From contig JAULSN010000002.1 in the NCBI GenBank assembly GCA_033439765.1, positions 1,178,001 to 1,242,000 of the forward strand: a stretch of DNA of 64,000 bases, in the 5' to 3' direction. This document shows positions 1 to 10,440 of the stretch, in pieces (within the stretch, counting starts at the first letter, position 1; every line of letters begins with the position of its first letter). The DNA comes from Lasiosphaeria ovina (lineage: Eukaryota; Ascomycota; Sordariomycetes; Sordariales; Lasiosphaeriaceae). A program made the position numbers and the translations under genes. Under the pieces are notes generated by a model. That model was not told the origin of the DNA and made no database searches. It saw only the letters and a program-made list of their open reading frames with translations.

Positions 1-2078
1 GCCTAATAAGGAGTCTTCCAGTCATTCTGAGCGCGAGGCTGCCTATTAAGTAGGTAGATAGCCGTTCGAGAGATCTCCCGTCATAATTTATTCGGGAATA
101 CGGCTCCTAAAGCGAGTATAAGGGCTTTCTACTTGACCAACGCCCCCGCCCTCTCGGCGGCACCGTTCTGTCCCTATATACGGGGCGCCGAGGGCTTCTA
201 GACTAGGCCATACCTCCTAAAGAAGTCCGTGAACTCTACTAACTTGAGCTCGTTATCTAACTCGATGACCTTTAGTACGACTTTATACTAAACCCTTAAC
301 TCCTTAAAGAAGGCTTCCAAAATAGCAATAAGGATCACGTACTTCCGGTCGGTAGTATAAAAATCCTAGCTTATGCCTATATAGCGGTCGGTCACTAGTA
401 TAAGGGAGTCATACTTCTTATCGTCAGGCTCCTAGTTATAAAAGTTAATCGTAAAGTAGTCCCCGGGCCGTTGAGGCTTGTCTTTTGGCTCTCGTTTGAC
501 CTATCGCTTTATTTTGGCCCGCGCGTATACGCTATACTCGACTATTTTAATGCCCTTAATACGCACCCCCTAAGCTATATTGACGAGTCTTTTTAGGGCG
601 CCGGGGCCCGGGTGGCCCATACGTAGGTGCCAGATTTCGGCGCTTACGCTCCGGGGCTTCCTTTTGGTGTAGGAATTGAACCGGTTCCTTCTCGTGAAGA
701 AGGCGGCCCTACTTAGGTCTTCCGGAATATGCTTAATAACGAATTGGTCGTGCCGGGCCTACAGTACGTATACTACCGATTGATCCGTTATACGGCGTAG
801 GTAGGTGGGGTCCCCGCTATTATCCCAGTACATACCTCTCTTATATAGGCGCCGTAGTAACACCAGGTTATATACGATGCCTTTATACAGGGCCATATTA
901 TACAGCCTCAGGACCTTCTTTCCTCCGAATACATTACTGACTTACAGGTCCACCTCGCCGTATATAGTGATAGGGATCTTGTAGTCCCCAGCCCATACGA
1001 ATTCCCCTACGAGGGCGTGCCGAATATTAAGGAAGCGGCTAACTTGGTTAAAGATATATATTATAGAGCCTGAGTCTAGTATTGCCGAGTACTTAAGAGG
1101 GTATTCGTTTATTAAGAAGGCTACGTGCTATACGGCGAATAAGGCATTGACCTTACCTACGTAGCGTACTAGTCAATCTTCCTCCGGGGCGTCCTCTACT
1201 ATAGTGGCGGGCTCTGGTACCCGGCTCGAGGCTCTGGACTTCGGGGCCCTGCTCGGCTCTCGGGGCCTGCTTACGCTTCCTCTCCGAGGCAGGTCTCCCT
1301 TGACCTTCTTCCTCAGGGCCTCGACTTCCTTCCTTAGAGCGTCATCTACCTGTAAAACCGCCTCTACCCGCTTCCTACGCTCCTTCGAGGGGTTCCATTT
1401 TGCCCAGGCCTTCTTAGGGAAAAGGAACCAATAGTCTTCTAAGGTATGGGGATTCGAGTATACCCTATACCCTAACTAGCTACCTCCGGTATATTTCCGC
1501 TTTCTCGGGCCCGGTACCTTCCCTTCCTCGGGGCTATTAGTATCCTAGTTACCGTATATTACGCCGAAGGACCCTTTCGTAAACCGTAAGGGCTTCTTCG
1601 TTACCTCCTATACCCTGACCTCCTAGTTGAACGCGTTCACCAGGTCCCGGTAGTTAAGGGTCCCCGTATCGATATTCTTTTGGTTTATTAGGCGGTAGGT
1701 AGTATACTAGTAAGTCTACCCTACCTCCCTAATCGCCGTCTCGAAATCGTCATACTAGGTAGCCGGTGCCTACGCCTCAGGGACCTTCTTGGCCTTAGCC
1801 TTCTATAGGGCTTCCTCCCAGTGGCTAATCCATACTTTCCACGACTTCGGGGGCTTCGAGAGAGGGAGAACTACTTACTTATAGGCGGTCCTCGCCTTCC
1901 CTATATCGTTCGAAGAAGTGGTTCTCGCCTATACCTATAGATTTATATACCACCTAGTAATCGTCTCTATAGGCTCGTACGTAACTATATATAGGTACGC
2001 CGAGATAGTCTTATTTACCTAGTCCTTAAGGGTAGTAAGTGCCCTACGCTCTATCTCGTAGTCCTTCATATCTATATT
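1..2078 (-). mobile_element. Degenerate Ty1/copia retrotransposon, downstream part (protease, pre-integrase, integrase)
   Basis: Reading the minus strand leftwards gives the remains of a copia gag-pol. There is gag-like sequence near 1850-2078, an LDSGS retropepsin active site near 1070, a WHLRMGHPG GAG-pre-integrase motif at 601-650, and integrase sequence (LILVTDRYIG, VIELDNEL) further left until the window edge. The frame is interrupted by many TAG/TAA codons where Gln or Trp is expected, consistent with C-to-T change in CpA context (RIP). No LTR is visible at the left, so the element continues outside the window. It is the same element as the fragment at 8492-8993; a younger copia element sits between them. 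Not functional. Confidence 0.85.
2074..2078. repeat. Target-site duplication, left copy (ATATT)
   Basis: ATATT lies directly before the TG of the 5' LTR and again directly after the CA of the 3' LTR (8487-8491). A 5-bp duplication is normal for copia integrases and defines the insertion exactly. Confidence 0.93.
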
Positions 2079-2824
2079 TGTTAAAGTATGGCTAGTTACT
2101 AGGGTTGTAGGTCCTGAAGTGCAGGGCACTGCAGTAGCTGTGTTGGAGTTGTGAGTGTTGTGGCTGTTGTATGGTGCTGAGGGCGCTATACCTAGATTGT
2201 TTACTTTGCCCCACAACACCCTCTCGAAACCCCTATACGTCTTGGCACACGTAAGACAAGCCCACTAGAAGACTATAGAATACAGAGCTATCTACGAAGC
2301 CTGTGGGCCTCTAGAACCTTCTAGAGAGCCCACCTTAGGTCTATATAGACCTGTCCTTTCTCTTAGATAGATTTCCTTAAGCAAGCAAGCCTCTTGTTAT
2401 GAGTATAAAAGAAAGCAACAAGCAAGCATTACACTCACCACTCTTTATACTATACTTCTATAATACAACTCCTCTCCGTCTTCTTCAGCACCCACAGTTA
2501 GTCCCGAAGACCCTGACTGCAGGGCAGAGTCCCCTACAGCCTACGAGGTAGACTGCTGAGCAGAGTCCTCACAGTCTGAGTGGCAGGCCTGTAGCAGAGT
2601 TCTACAGACCTATAGTCAGTCAGCCTGCTTCCCTCAGTACCTTACAGAAGCACTGTTGTATCGGACCGTAGGGCACAGCTCCCTACAGTCTACCCTGCAC
2701 TTGATCGACCTACCCTGCACTTGGTTCCCGATATACGCTACACGCCTTGCTTCCGCTGCGCCTGCTGCCCTACGCACCCTATATAGGTGCTGAGTTCAGG
2801 CCTATACAGGAACGTAGTTCAACA
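2079..2824 (+). repeat. 5' LTR of the copia element
   Basis: 746 bp, TG...CA. It carries A at all eleven positions where the 3' LTR carries G. A stretch reading GAGTATAAAAG near 2401 is a plausible TATA box for the element's own transcript. Confidence 0.95.
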
Positions 2825-2839
2825 GGTTATGAGCCCGGG
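2825..2839 (+). other. Primer binding site matching the anticodon arm of initiator tRNA-Met
   Basis: The sequence after the LTR, GGTTATGAGCCCGGG, is complementary to the anticodon stem-loop of eukaryotic initiator tRNA-Met (anticodon CAU within CUCAUAACC) rather than to a tRNA 3' end. This is the half-tRNA priming known for Drosophila copia. The tRNA match is from memory of conserved initiator tRNA sequence. Confidence 0.75.
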
Positions 2840-3039
2840 TCAGTAGCTACTACCCGGGATCTCTCGCCCTTAGCGTTCGACGACTAAGTACACCTTTCGG
2901 ATCGATCCAGGCCAGCCCACAGGCTGTAAGTCCTACCCTTCGGCACACTCAGGAGGGCACAGTACCCCTGAACCCCTATTCTTCAGGCTACCAACAGGTC
3001 TTTCTGCGCTTCAGACCCGCCTGAATCAAGTTATCTACT

Positions 3040-6000
3040 ATGTCGGACTTCGACGATATACGGATGACTCCCCTTGAGGGCTCCGTAGCAGAGTCTGTAG
3101 CCCATATAGGCCCTACGCTTCAGGGTCTACAGAGCCAGATCAACGCTATAACCGGCCAACTTGAGAGACTCTTCATCCTTTTACAGGGCTCTCAACAACA
3201 ACCGCCTACGCAGGCACCCCCCACCGAGGCACCACTGCCTCTACAGGACCCTGTTCCTGTACCAGCAACCGCTCCACGCCCTACAGAGGACTTCAGCAGC
3301 CTTACGATACGGGAACTAGCTAAGCAGTCCCTCAACCTAGCTGAAAAGCAACGCCTCTCAGGCCCTGAGAATTACCAACAGTGGTTCCAGGCCATCTCTA
3401 TTCAGCTCAGGGCTCTACAGATCCCTGAATTCCTCGAAAACCCTGAATCAGTCAGTACCCGGCTGTCTGATCCACAGAAGGCAGCCCTACTATTGACCCT
3501 ACGGAATACCTTAAAGGAAGGACCCCTTTCTACTATAGCCTTCGAGACCGACCCTGCTACGGCTTATAGGCGTCTAAAGCTACAGTACGCACCCACTCAG
3601 TCAGTGCTTCGAAACGACCTCTATAGTGAGTTTCACTCACTACAGTTCGACGGCAGCATTACTATAGTGGATTTCAACGCCAAATTCAACACTATAGTTA
3701 GCCGTCTAGCAGGCCTAGGAGTCAAGATCGCTGAAATCGACCAAATTAACCACTATTTCCACGTCCTTGAAGGTCATTTTCCGCAGTGGGCTGAGCGCTA
3801 TAAAGGACTGCTACGGCAGGAACAGTGGCTCTTCAACACAGAGGGCAAGATCACACGTTTGAGCCTCCTGTATTTTCAGGAAGATCTGCTTATAGAAGCC
3901 CGGAATTCCGCGTCTTCTACTAGCCAGCAGTATCTTACCCTACAGGCCCGCTATAGGCAGGGCTCTCAGGGAAAGAAAAAGGACTCCAAGAACCGTAAGG
4001 AGCAAAAGAACGGTAAAAAGGAGGACTCCAAAGATCAGGGCAGTAAAAAGGCTACCCAAGAATCTAAAAAGGACCTCAGGAAATCAAACATAGAGTCTTT
4101 CAGTACTGAGGACCCTCCTAAAGACCTTTCTTCTAGGTCCTCGACTCCTGAACCAGTAAACGAACCGCCAGATTCGCCTACCAACGAAGCCTTCGCTATA
4201 GGCTATAACCTTGAGTCTAGGACCCTATTCAGCACCTCCCTAGACGACTCAGAGCCTGAGGAAGCCCTTAAACTTACCCCTGAATTCAACCACCATACCT
4301 ACCACAACAGTGAGTGGCTCTTCGATACAGGCTCTACAGTACATATCTGTACCAACAAAAGCCTATTCACCGAGCTACAGCGTTCAACGACCCTAGGACC
4401 TGTCAAAACCGGTGGTGGCCTCGTTCAACCACAGGGCATAGGCACTGTGAAGGTCGAATTCTTCATAGGGCTTATAGAGGGCAAAGCCGAGTACAGCTCG
4501 ATCTCTCTCAAAGAGACCCTCTACATTCCAGGCTTCCCGCTCAATATCGTTAGTGGGCAGAAGCTCTATAAGTCAGGCGGCACCCTTATTAAGGAAAAGA
4601 TTTATACTGCCTCGAGGAAGCTTATAGCGTTACTAGACTTCCAAAAGTCGGGATTCTTCCTCACCACTAAAGGCCAGAAGGCTCAAATTCGTCATAAGCC
4701 CCAACGACAGGCCTACGGAACTATTTGGCAGTGCTATAATAGTTCCACCACTTCGAATTCAGACTCTGAAGCCCCTGAATCCATAGAGGGGGCAGTGGCA
4801 ACCCCTGAATCCACAGAGGGGGCTACAAAGCTCACTACTACCCTGAAGGCTCCCTCAGAGGCCCTAATCAAGTCTGCCTACCTCTGGCATGCCCGCTTAG
4901 GACATATAGGCCTAGACCTTCTGAAAAAGACTGCCTTGATCACTAAGGGTATGCCTAACTTTCAAAGGATCCAGCCTAAGGACCTCGCCTGCAAGAGCTG
5001 TAACGCCGCTAAAATACTTCGAAGACCTTCTAAGAAGCCTATTGCCGACCCACCACATGCCCTAGGCCGCCTAGAGGGGGATATCTTCATTATTCGGCCT
5101 ACACCACTGAATAATAAGCCCTACGGCCTTCTTCTAGTGGATCGAAAGACACGCTTCCGGCTACTCAGGCTGCTAAAATCTAAGGACGAAGCAGCCCCAG
5201 CAATTCAGTCAGTTATAGAGGGCCTCTATAATACCTACAGGCGTTACCCTGCAGAGGTTCACTACGACGGAGGCACTGAAATCAAAAGGGCACTCCCTTA
5301 CTTCGCTGAAAAGGGCATTAGCTACAGTGAGTCCAGTCCCTACGCCCACCACCAAAACGGCCTACCTGAACGCTCTATACGGGTCCTTTTAGAGCGCCTC
5401 AGAGCCACTATGGTAGCTTCTGGGCTACCACCTACTCTCTGGGGCTACGTTATAGGCCCTGTACTGCAGCTCATCAACAAGACTGCCAACAGTACCAAGG
5501 AGCTTACGCCCTACCAACTCTTTCACGACGAACTCGTACCCTCTCAGGCACCTCACGTCCCCAGCCTCGAAGACTATAGGGCTATAGGCACTGAATGTCT
5601 AGTGCTTATACCCCCTGAACGCCGAGTTACAGCGGACAAGCTCGCGCCTAAAGGAGAGAAAGGGAGGCTGCTGGCTGTACTAGGGCATCAAACCTACTTA
5701 GTATGGCTAGGGCGCCGAAGAGTGGTCCAAACTAGTTTCATCAAACTATACGAGGACCCCTATACCCAGACTCAAGGACCTTCAAAGCCTATAGGCTCCC
5801 TTCTACTCCCTGAAGTAGAAGAAGAGGCTGAAGACGAAGCCCCTGAGCAAGCCCCTGAGCAAGCCCCTGAGCAAGCCCCTGAGCGAGCCCCTGAGCAAGC
5901 CCCTGAGTCAGTCCCTGAGCCGGAATTCAAACGCCTAGAAGTACACCTTCCACAGGCTACAAAGGCCCAACGGGAGGAATTCCAACGCCTGGACCCTATG

Positions 6001-7695
6001 GATACTAGTGAGTTGGTAACTTACCTAGTAACTAAGGGTGTTGAAGCTGCCTGTTACAAAGCCAAGAGGGCAAAAGGCAGTAAGTCTGACGAACCTACCA
6101 CCTTTAAACAGGCTCTTAAACACCCACAAAAGGCACAGTGGCTTCCAGCCTTCTTCAAGGAGCTTGAACAACTACTAAAAACGAAGACCTTCTACTTCGT
6201 TAGCCGTAGTAAAGCCCTAAAAGCCCCTATAACCAGCCGCTGGGTCACAAGGGCAAAGAAGAATCCACAAGGCCAAATTACCAAGTTCAAGGCCAGGCTC
6301 GTTGTGAGAGGCTTCCAACAGATCCCTGGAACCGATTTTACAGAGACCTTTGCAGCCACTTCAGCACCACCAACTTGGCGGGTAATACTCGCTATAGCGG
6401 CCCTACAAGACCTGGAAATCGAGCAGGTCGACTTCGTAGGGGCCTTTCTGAATTCTGAGACTGACGTGGACCTCTATATAGAGCTCCCGGAAGGCCTATA
6501 TGAATACAGTCTTAGCAGTCCACAGGCTGCTGAACTGTTGAAGCAGTTAGGCTGGGACCCTACGCAGGACCAAGTCATACTGCTGAAGAAGTCCCTATAT
6601 GGCTTGAAGCAGGCACCCTACCTGTGGCAACAAAAGCTCTCTACCCTACTGAAGAATCTAGAGTACAGCCCTCTAGCCTCTGACGTAGCCACCTACTACA
6701 ATAGGGAGCTTCAGATCTACGTAGTTAGCCACGTGGATGACTGCCTACTGATCGGACCCTCCAAAAAGGACCTCAACGCTCTGAAACGACAACTGGCCCG
6801 AGCCTACGATATCGAAGATTTAGGGCCCGCCCAGTACTTCCTTGGCGTAGAAATCGTCCGCCAACGCTCTGAAAGACGGCTCTGGCTTTACCAACGTGCC
6901 TACATTACAGAGGCAGTCGAGTACTTCAGGCTCAGCACTACTGGACCAAAAATCCCACTTTCCCCGGGCATCACAGGCCCTGACTCACCTGGCCAGCCTC
7001 TCAACGCCACTGAAAAGAAGCTCTACCAACGCCTAGTCGGTACTGCTATGTATGCTGCAACCCAGACCCGGCCTGATATCGCTTTCAGTATAGGTTGGCT
7101 ATCTAGGCAGCTACAAGAGCCAGCTATAGGGCATCTCAAGGCAGTCAAAAAGCTGCTGAGCTACCTGTACGGCTCTCGGGACCTCGCCATTCAGTACGGT
7201 CCCTGCAGTAGCCTAGCCCCTGAAGGTTACTCTGATAGTGACTGGGCAGGCTGTAAGACTACAGCTCGCTCAACCTACGGCTACCTTTTTACCGTTGGAA
7301 AAGGTCCTGTAAGCTGGAAATCTAAGCGGGCTAATACAGTGGCCTACTCGACCCTGGAGGCTGAGTACACAGCACTCATCGAAGCTAATAAGGAGGCTCA
7401 GTGGCTCAGAGGACTGTTTACCGAAATACAGCAGCCTCTACAAGGTCCTATACCCCTGAAAAGCGACAACACAGGTGCTATAGACACTGCTCATAACCCC
7501 AAGCACCATAACCGTACCAAGCATACGCTCATACGGTTCCAAGGGCTAAAAGAGAGTGTTACGGAGGGCAGTATCACTGTAGACTACATACCTACAGAGG
7601 ATATGCCAGCCGATGGACTAACCAAAGCCCTTCCTCACGCTAAGTTTGAGAGGTTCCTAGCACTGCTAAACCTCTCTAAGCCCCCTATAACATAG
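3040..7695 (+). CDS. Copia gag-pol polyprotein, 1551 aa, intact
   Basis: One open frame encodes all retrotransposition enzymes. Gag spans about residues 95-310 (GPENYQQWFQ region), followed by a lysine-rich stretch at about 310-350 where a CCHC zinc knuckle is usual but absent. Retropepsin has WLFDTGST near 426-433. The GAG-pre-integrase H/C motif lies at about 615-660. The integrase core has D near 680, YDGGTE near 742 and E of QNGLPER near 777. Residues 933-960 are an acidic APEQ repeat linker. Reverse transcriptase starts near 1065, with SLYGLKQAP and a catalytic HVDD near 1230 in place of YVDD. RNase H has SDSDWAG near 1397 and TLEAEY. The ATG at 3040 leaves a 215-nt leader after the LTR. 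No stop or frameshift is seen. Confidence 0.95.
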   Translation: MSDFDDIRMTPLEGSVAESVAHIGPTLQGLQSQINAITGQLERLFILLQGSQQQPPTQAPPTEAPLPLQDPVPVPATAPRPTEDFSSLTIRELAKQSLNLAEKQRLSGPENYQQWFQAISIQLRALQIPEFLENPESVSTRLSDPQKAALLLTLRNTLKEGPLSTIAFETDPATAYRRLKLQYAPTQSVLRNDLYSEFHSLQFDGSITIVDFNAKFNTIVSRLAGLGVKIAEIDQINHYFHVLEGHFPQWAERYKGLLRQEQWLFNTEGKITRLSLLYFQEDLLIEARNSASSTSQQYLTLQARYRQGSQGKKKDSKNRKEQKNGKKEDSKDQGSKKATQESKKDLRKSNIESFSTEDPPKDLSSRSSTPEPVNEPPDSPTNEAFAIGYNLESRTLFSTSLDDSEPEEALKLTPEFNHHTYHNSEWLFDTGSTVHICTNKSLFTELQRSTTLGPVKTGGGLVQPQGIGTVKVEFFIGLIEGKAEYSSISLKETLYIPGFPLNIVSGQKLYKSGGTLIKEKIYTASRKLIALLDFQKSGFFLTTKGQKAQIRHKPQRQAYGTIWQCYNSSTTSNSDSEAPESIEGAVATPESTEGATKLTTTLKAPSEALIKSAYLWHARLGHIGLDLLKKTALITKGMPNFQRIQPKDLACKSCNAAKILRRPSKKPIADPPHALGRLEGDIFIIRPTPLNNKPYGLLLVDRKTRFRLLRLLKSKDEAAPAIQSVIEGLYNTYRRYPAEVHYDGGTEIKRALPYFAEKGISYSESSPYAHHQNGLPERSIRVLLERLRATMVASGLPPTLWGYVIGPVLQLINKTANSTKELTPYQLFHDELVPSQAPHVPSLEDYRAIGTECLVLIPPERRVTADKLAPKGEKGRLLAVLGHQTYLVWLGRRRVVQTSFIKLYEDPYTQTQGPSKPIGSLLLPEVEEEAEDEAPEQAPEQAPEQAPERAPEQAPESVPEPEFKRLEVHLPQATKAQREEFQRLDPMDTSELVTYLVTKGVEAACYKAKRAKGSKSDEPTTFKQALKHPQKAQWLPAFFKELEQLLKTKTFYFVSRSKALKAPITSRWVTRAKKNPQGQITKFKARLVVRGFQQIPGTDFTETFAATSAPPTWRVILAIAALQDLEIEQVDFVGAFLNSETDVDLYIELPEGLYEYSLSSPQAAELLKQLGWDPTQDQVILLKKSLYGLKQAPYLWQQKLSTLLKNLEYSPLASDVATYYNRELQIYVVSHVDDCLLIGPSKKDLNALKRQLARAYDIEDLGPAQYFLGVEIVRQRSERRLWLYQRAYITEAVEYFRLSTTGPKIPLSPGITGPDSPGQPLNATEKKLYQRLVGTAMYAATQTRPDIAFSIGWLSRQLQEPAIGHLKAVKKLLSYLYGSRDLAIQYGPCSSLAPEGYSDSDWAGCKTTARSTYGYLFTVGKGPVSWKSKRANTVAYSTLEAEYTALIEANKEAQWLRGLFTEIQQPLQGPIPLKSDNTGAIDTAHNPKHHNRTKHTLIRFQGLKESVTEGSITVDYIPTEDMPADGLTKALPHAKFERFLALLNLSKPPIT

Positions 7696-7730
7696 AGGGG
7701 GTTTTCTAAGCTACAGTACCCAGTACAGCC

Positions 7731-7740
7731 ATAGAGGGGG
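7731..7740 (+). other. Polypurine tract of the copia element
   Basis: ATAGAGGGGG immediately precedes the 3' LTR and would prime plus-strand DNA synthesis. A second copy of the same motif lies at about 7693-7701, overlapping the gag-pol stop, and could be a spare tract. Confidence 0.85.
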
Positions 7741-8486
7741 TGTTAAAGTATGGCTAGTTACTAGGGTTGTAGGTCCTGAAGTGCAGGGCACTGCAGTAGC
7801 TGTGTTGGAGTTGTGAGTGTTGTGGCTGTTGTGTGGTGCTGAGGGCGCTATACCTAGATTGTTTACTTTGCCCCACAGCACCCTCTCGAAACCCCTATAC
7901 GTCTTGGCACACGTAAGACAAGCCCACTAGAAGACTATAGAATACAGAGCTGTCTACGAAGCCTGTGGGCCTCTAGAACCTTCTAGAGAGCCCACCTTAG
8001 GTCTATATAGACCTGTCCTTTCTCTTAGATAGATTTCCTTAAGCAAGCAAGCCTCTTGTTGTGAGTATAAAAGAAAGCAACAAGCAAGCATTACACTCAC
8101 CACTCTTTGTACTATACTTCTATAATACAACTCCTCTCCGTCTTCTTCAGCACCCACAGTTGGTCCCGAAGACCCTGACTGCAGGGCAGAGTCCCCTACA
8201 GCCTACGAGGTAGACTGCTGAGCAGAGTCCTCACAGTCTGAGTGGCAGGCCTGTAGCAGAGTTCTACAGACCTGTAGTCAGTCAGCCTGCTTCCCTCAGT
8301 GCCTTGCAGAAGCACTGTTGTATCGGACCGTAGGGCACAGCTCCCTACAGTCTACCCTGCACTTGATCGACCTACCCTGCACTTGGTTCCCGATATACGC
8401 TACACGCCTTGCTTCCGCTGCGCCTGCTGCCCTGCGCACCCTGTATAGGTGCTGAGTTCAGGCCTATACAGGAACGTAGTTCAACA
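7741..8486 (+). repeat. 3' LTR of the copia element
   Basis: 746 bp, TG...CA, same length as the 5' LTR with no indels. It carries G at the eleven positions that are A in the 5' LTR. Confidence 0.95.
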
Positions 8487-8491
8487 ATATT
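8487..8491. repeat. Target-site duplication, right copy (ATATT)
   Basis: Matches 2074-2078. Removing the element and one copy rejoins the minus-strand gag reading frame of the older element. Confidence 0.93.
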
Positions 8492-8993
8492 ATATAGGGC
8501 GAGGCTCTACGAGTAGACCTTATTATCCTTGTCTAACAGGTCCGCTAGGTATATGGCCGGGAGGTGGTCTTCGTTAGCTATTGGTTCAGCGACCTATATT
8601 TCGGGTTACGGGTTATTGGGGTCCGGAGTAACACCCGGCGTATTGCCCCGGGTCACCGAGGCGGCCCTCGCGGCGGCCTGGGTCCTCCTCTTCTTCGCTT
8701 CCTTGCTCATCGAGAATACTGCGAATGAGGGCTTCTTCGGCTTCTGTTGGAAGTCCCCGCGGTCCTCAGAGGTAGGGTCGATGAGGGACCAAAGGTCGGC
8801 CGCAACGGCCTTGCTGATGAATGTGTTGTTCCAAGCCTGCCAGTCATCCGAGCCCTCGAGGGCGACTGTCTTCTCTTTTGTTGTTATGTGGTTTTCCGGG
8901 CGCGGTACGCGTGGACTGCTCTGTCGGTATAGAGGCTTCAATAGATGTTTGTTGTTGTATTGGGGAATGCAGCTTCCGGGCTCATAACTTTCA
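8492..8993 (-). mobile_element. Degenerate Ty1/copia retrotransposon, gag 5' fragment
   Basis: The minus strand encodes the N-terminal part of a copia Gag: EGSDDWQAWNN then KAVAADLWSLIDP near 8770-8870, a standard Gag start motif. It is followed by an Arg/Ala-rich stretch and several stop codons towards 8492. The frame continues without shift into the gag sequence left of 2078 once the inserted element and one ATATT are removed, so both pieces are one element. Upstream lie a primer binding site and LTR-like sequence. Dead copy. Confidence 0.82.
8976..8988 (-). other. Primer binding site of the older copia element (half-tRNA type)
   Basis: On the minus strand this reads GTTATGAGCCCGG, identical over 13 nt to the primer site core of the younger element (2826-2838). 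It lies upstream of the Gag start motif, as expected, and places the end of this element's 5' LTR at about 8989. Confidence 0.7.
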
Positions 8994-9136
8994 GAAGCCA
9001 AAGCATGCAAAAGCAGTCAAAAAGAGGGTATTCCAAGTGTGTGTATTCCGTTGTGTAGAAGGAAGAAAAGCTCTTCGCCCTGCAGGCCGGGGACCAGTGT
9101 AGAGCCTGTGGAAAAGGCGGTCTAATTAGGTGCCCT
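8989..9136 (-). repeat. Probable remnant of the older copia element's 5' LTR
   Basis: The sequence just upstream (minus-strand sense) of the primer site should be LTR. It has no coding signal, and its outer boundary is lost at the junction with the gypsy fragment near 9137. Assigned by position only. Confidence 0.4.
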
Positions 9137-10240
9137 GTGCGCACCCTGCCCGGCCCCTGCCCGGACCCTCAAGACCATGCCAAATCCAGTATGGCCTTTC
9201 TAACAAATGCCACATCGCCGTCGAGAAGAGACATGTTGACCAGGAACCTCAGCAAGTTACTGAAAGGCTCAGCCCAGCAGTGGTATATTGCACAGCTCGA
9301 CGACGATGACAGGGCACATCTGAAAGAGAGTCTGACGAATTGGAAGCAAGTCATGTGCAAACGACTTGGTTTGTCAAGGTCGGACGCGAGCACAAAACTG
9401 ATGGAATGCAAATACACCGACGACGAGTGCAAGAAGGGCAGAGACATCCGAGCATACGCCATGGAGAAGATGAAATACGCCAAAGCATTCGGTATCATCG
9501 GCCCAGCCCAGATGATGACGTACATCTACACTGGTATTGACCCTACCATACAGCAACTGATCATCGAGCTCACCAACAACATGAGTCTGTCGGATTGGCT
9601 TGGCCACATCAAGGAGAAGGCCAAAGCTCGATACCGAGCACTCGGAGGACCAAGCTTGGCAGGAACATCGTTCAACGCGCGCATGCTCGCGGGAGGTGCA
9701 AAGCCCGCGTTGGAAGCTCCACCGCAGACATGAACCGACAGGTTGTTGCTTGTGGGACAAGCGTATTTCGGCGAGGAATCTGATGAAAACGCATACGCAG
9801 CGTTCGGCGACGGTGAGCGCTACGGACAAGAGAGAGGCCGGTATGGACGAGACAGTCGATGGGCAAACAGGTGGAACAATGAGCATCGACCTTTTGGCCG
9901 CCGTGAGAACGACTTTGGGCTCCGCGGAAACAATTTCCGAGGAAGAGGACGTGGTCAGCAAGGTGGCGCGAGGCCAGAATTATCGTCGCTTCACCCAACC
10001 ATTGTTCCGAGATTCAGAAGATGGGTCAGACCCAACCAGAGAGGACCCATGTTCCTCGCGGAGGTGCATTTTGTAACAATCGATGATGAGAACCTTGAAC
10101 AGATCGAGGAGAACTTGGTGAAGTCAGGATTTTGGGTCGCGGATGAGCTGGAGAGACACAGCAAGATGTCATCCTATGAGTTGGACGAAGACGACGAAGA
10201 ATGCGCAGATTGCCAACGAGATTCTGGACAAGATGCATAA
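9137..10240 (+). pseudogene. Ty3/gypsy Gag, frameshifted remnant
   Basis: 9185-9733 encodes a gypsy capsid-like stretch (KLLKGSAQQWY, then KRLGLSRSDA, then a long helical region ending KEKAKARYRAL). A frame change near 9735 leads into a second open stretch (9743-10240) rich in Arg/Gly (NNFRGRGRGQQGG), like the nucleocapsid tail of chromoviral Gag, but without a recognisable CCHC knuckle. The two pieces in different frames show it is decayed. No LTR was found on either side. Confidence 0.75.
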
Positions 10241-10440
10241 AGACCACAAGCTGGCATGGATGAAACAGCCGACACCGTTTGGAAGTCCAGTTTTTGTCAC
10301 ATGGAGAGTCGTTGACGGCAAACGAAAGGGACGCATGGTTGTTGGCGTTCGGGCGCTCAACAAGATCGTCGTTCCAGATGCCTACCCTCTACCAAATCAG
10401 GATCAGATCATCGGAAGCCTGATCGGGGCAAAGTACTTTC
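10210..10440 (+). pseudogene. Ty3/gypsy reverse transcriptase, N-terminal fragment
   Basis: The translation contains PTPFGSPVFV, then GRMVVGVRALNKIVVPDAYP and LPNQDQIIGSL, the first conserved RT block of chromoviruses. The catalytic YxDD block and RNase H are absent; similarity stops near 10440 and integrase sequence begins about 85 nt later, so protease, most of RT, RNase H and the integrase core are deleted. Confidence 0.78.

Larger units (their letters stand above)
2079..8486 (+). mobile_element. Complete Ty1/copia LTR retrotransposon (6,408 bp)
   Basis: All structural parts are present: two 746-bp LTRs starting TG and ending CA, a primer binding site at 2825, one uninterrupted gag-pol ORF (3040-7695), a polypurine tract at 7731-7740, and flanking ATATT duplications. 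The LTRs differ at only 11 of 746 positions (98.5 percent identical), so insertion is recent relative to the dead element it lands in. Nothing visible disables it, so it may be competent or recently so. The LTR differences are all of one type (see findings). Confidence 0.96.
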
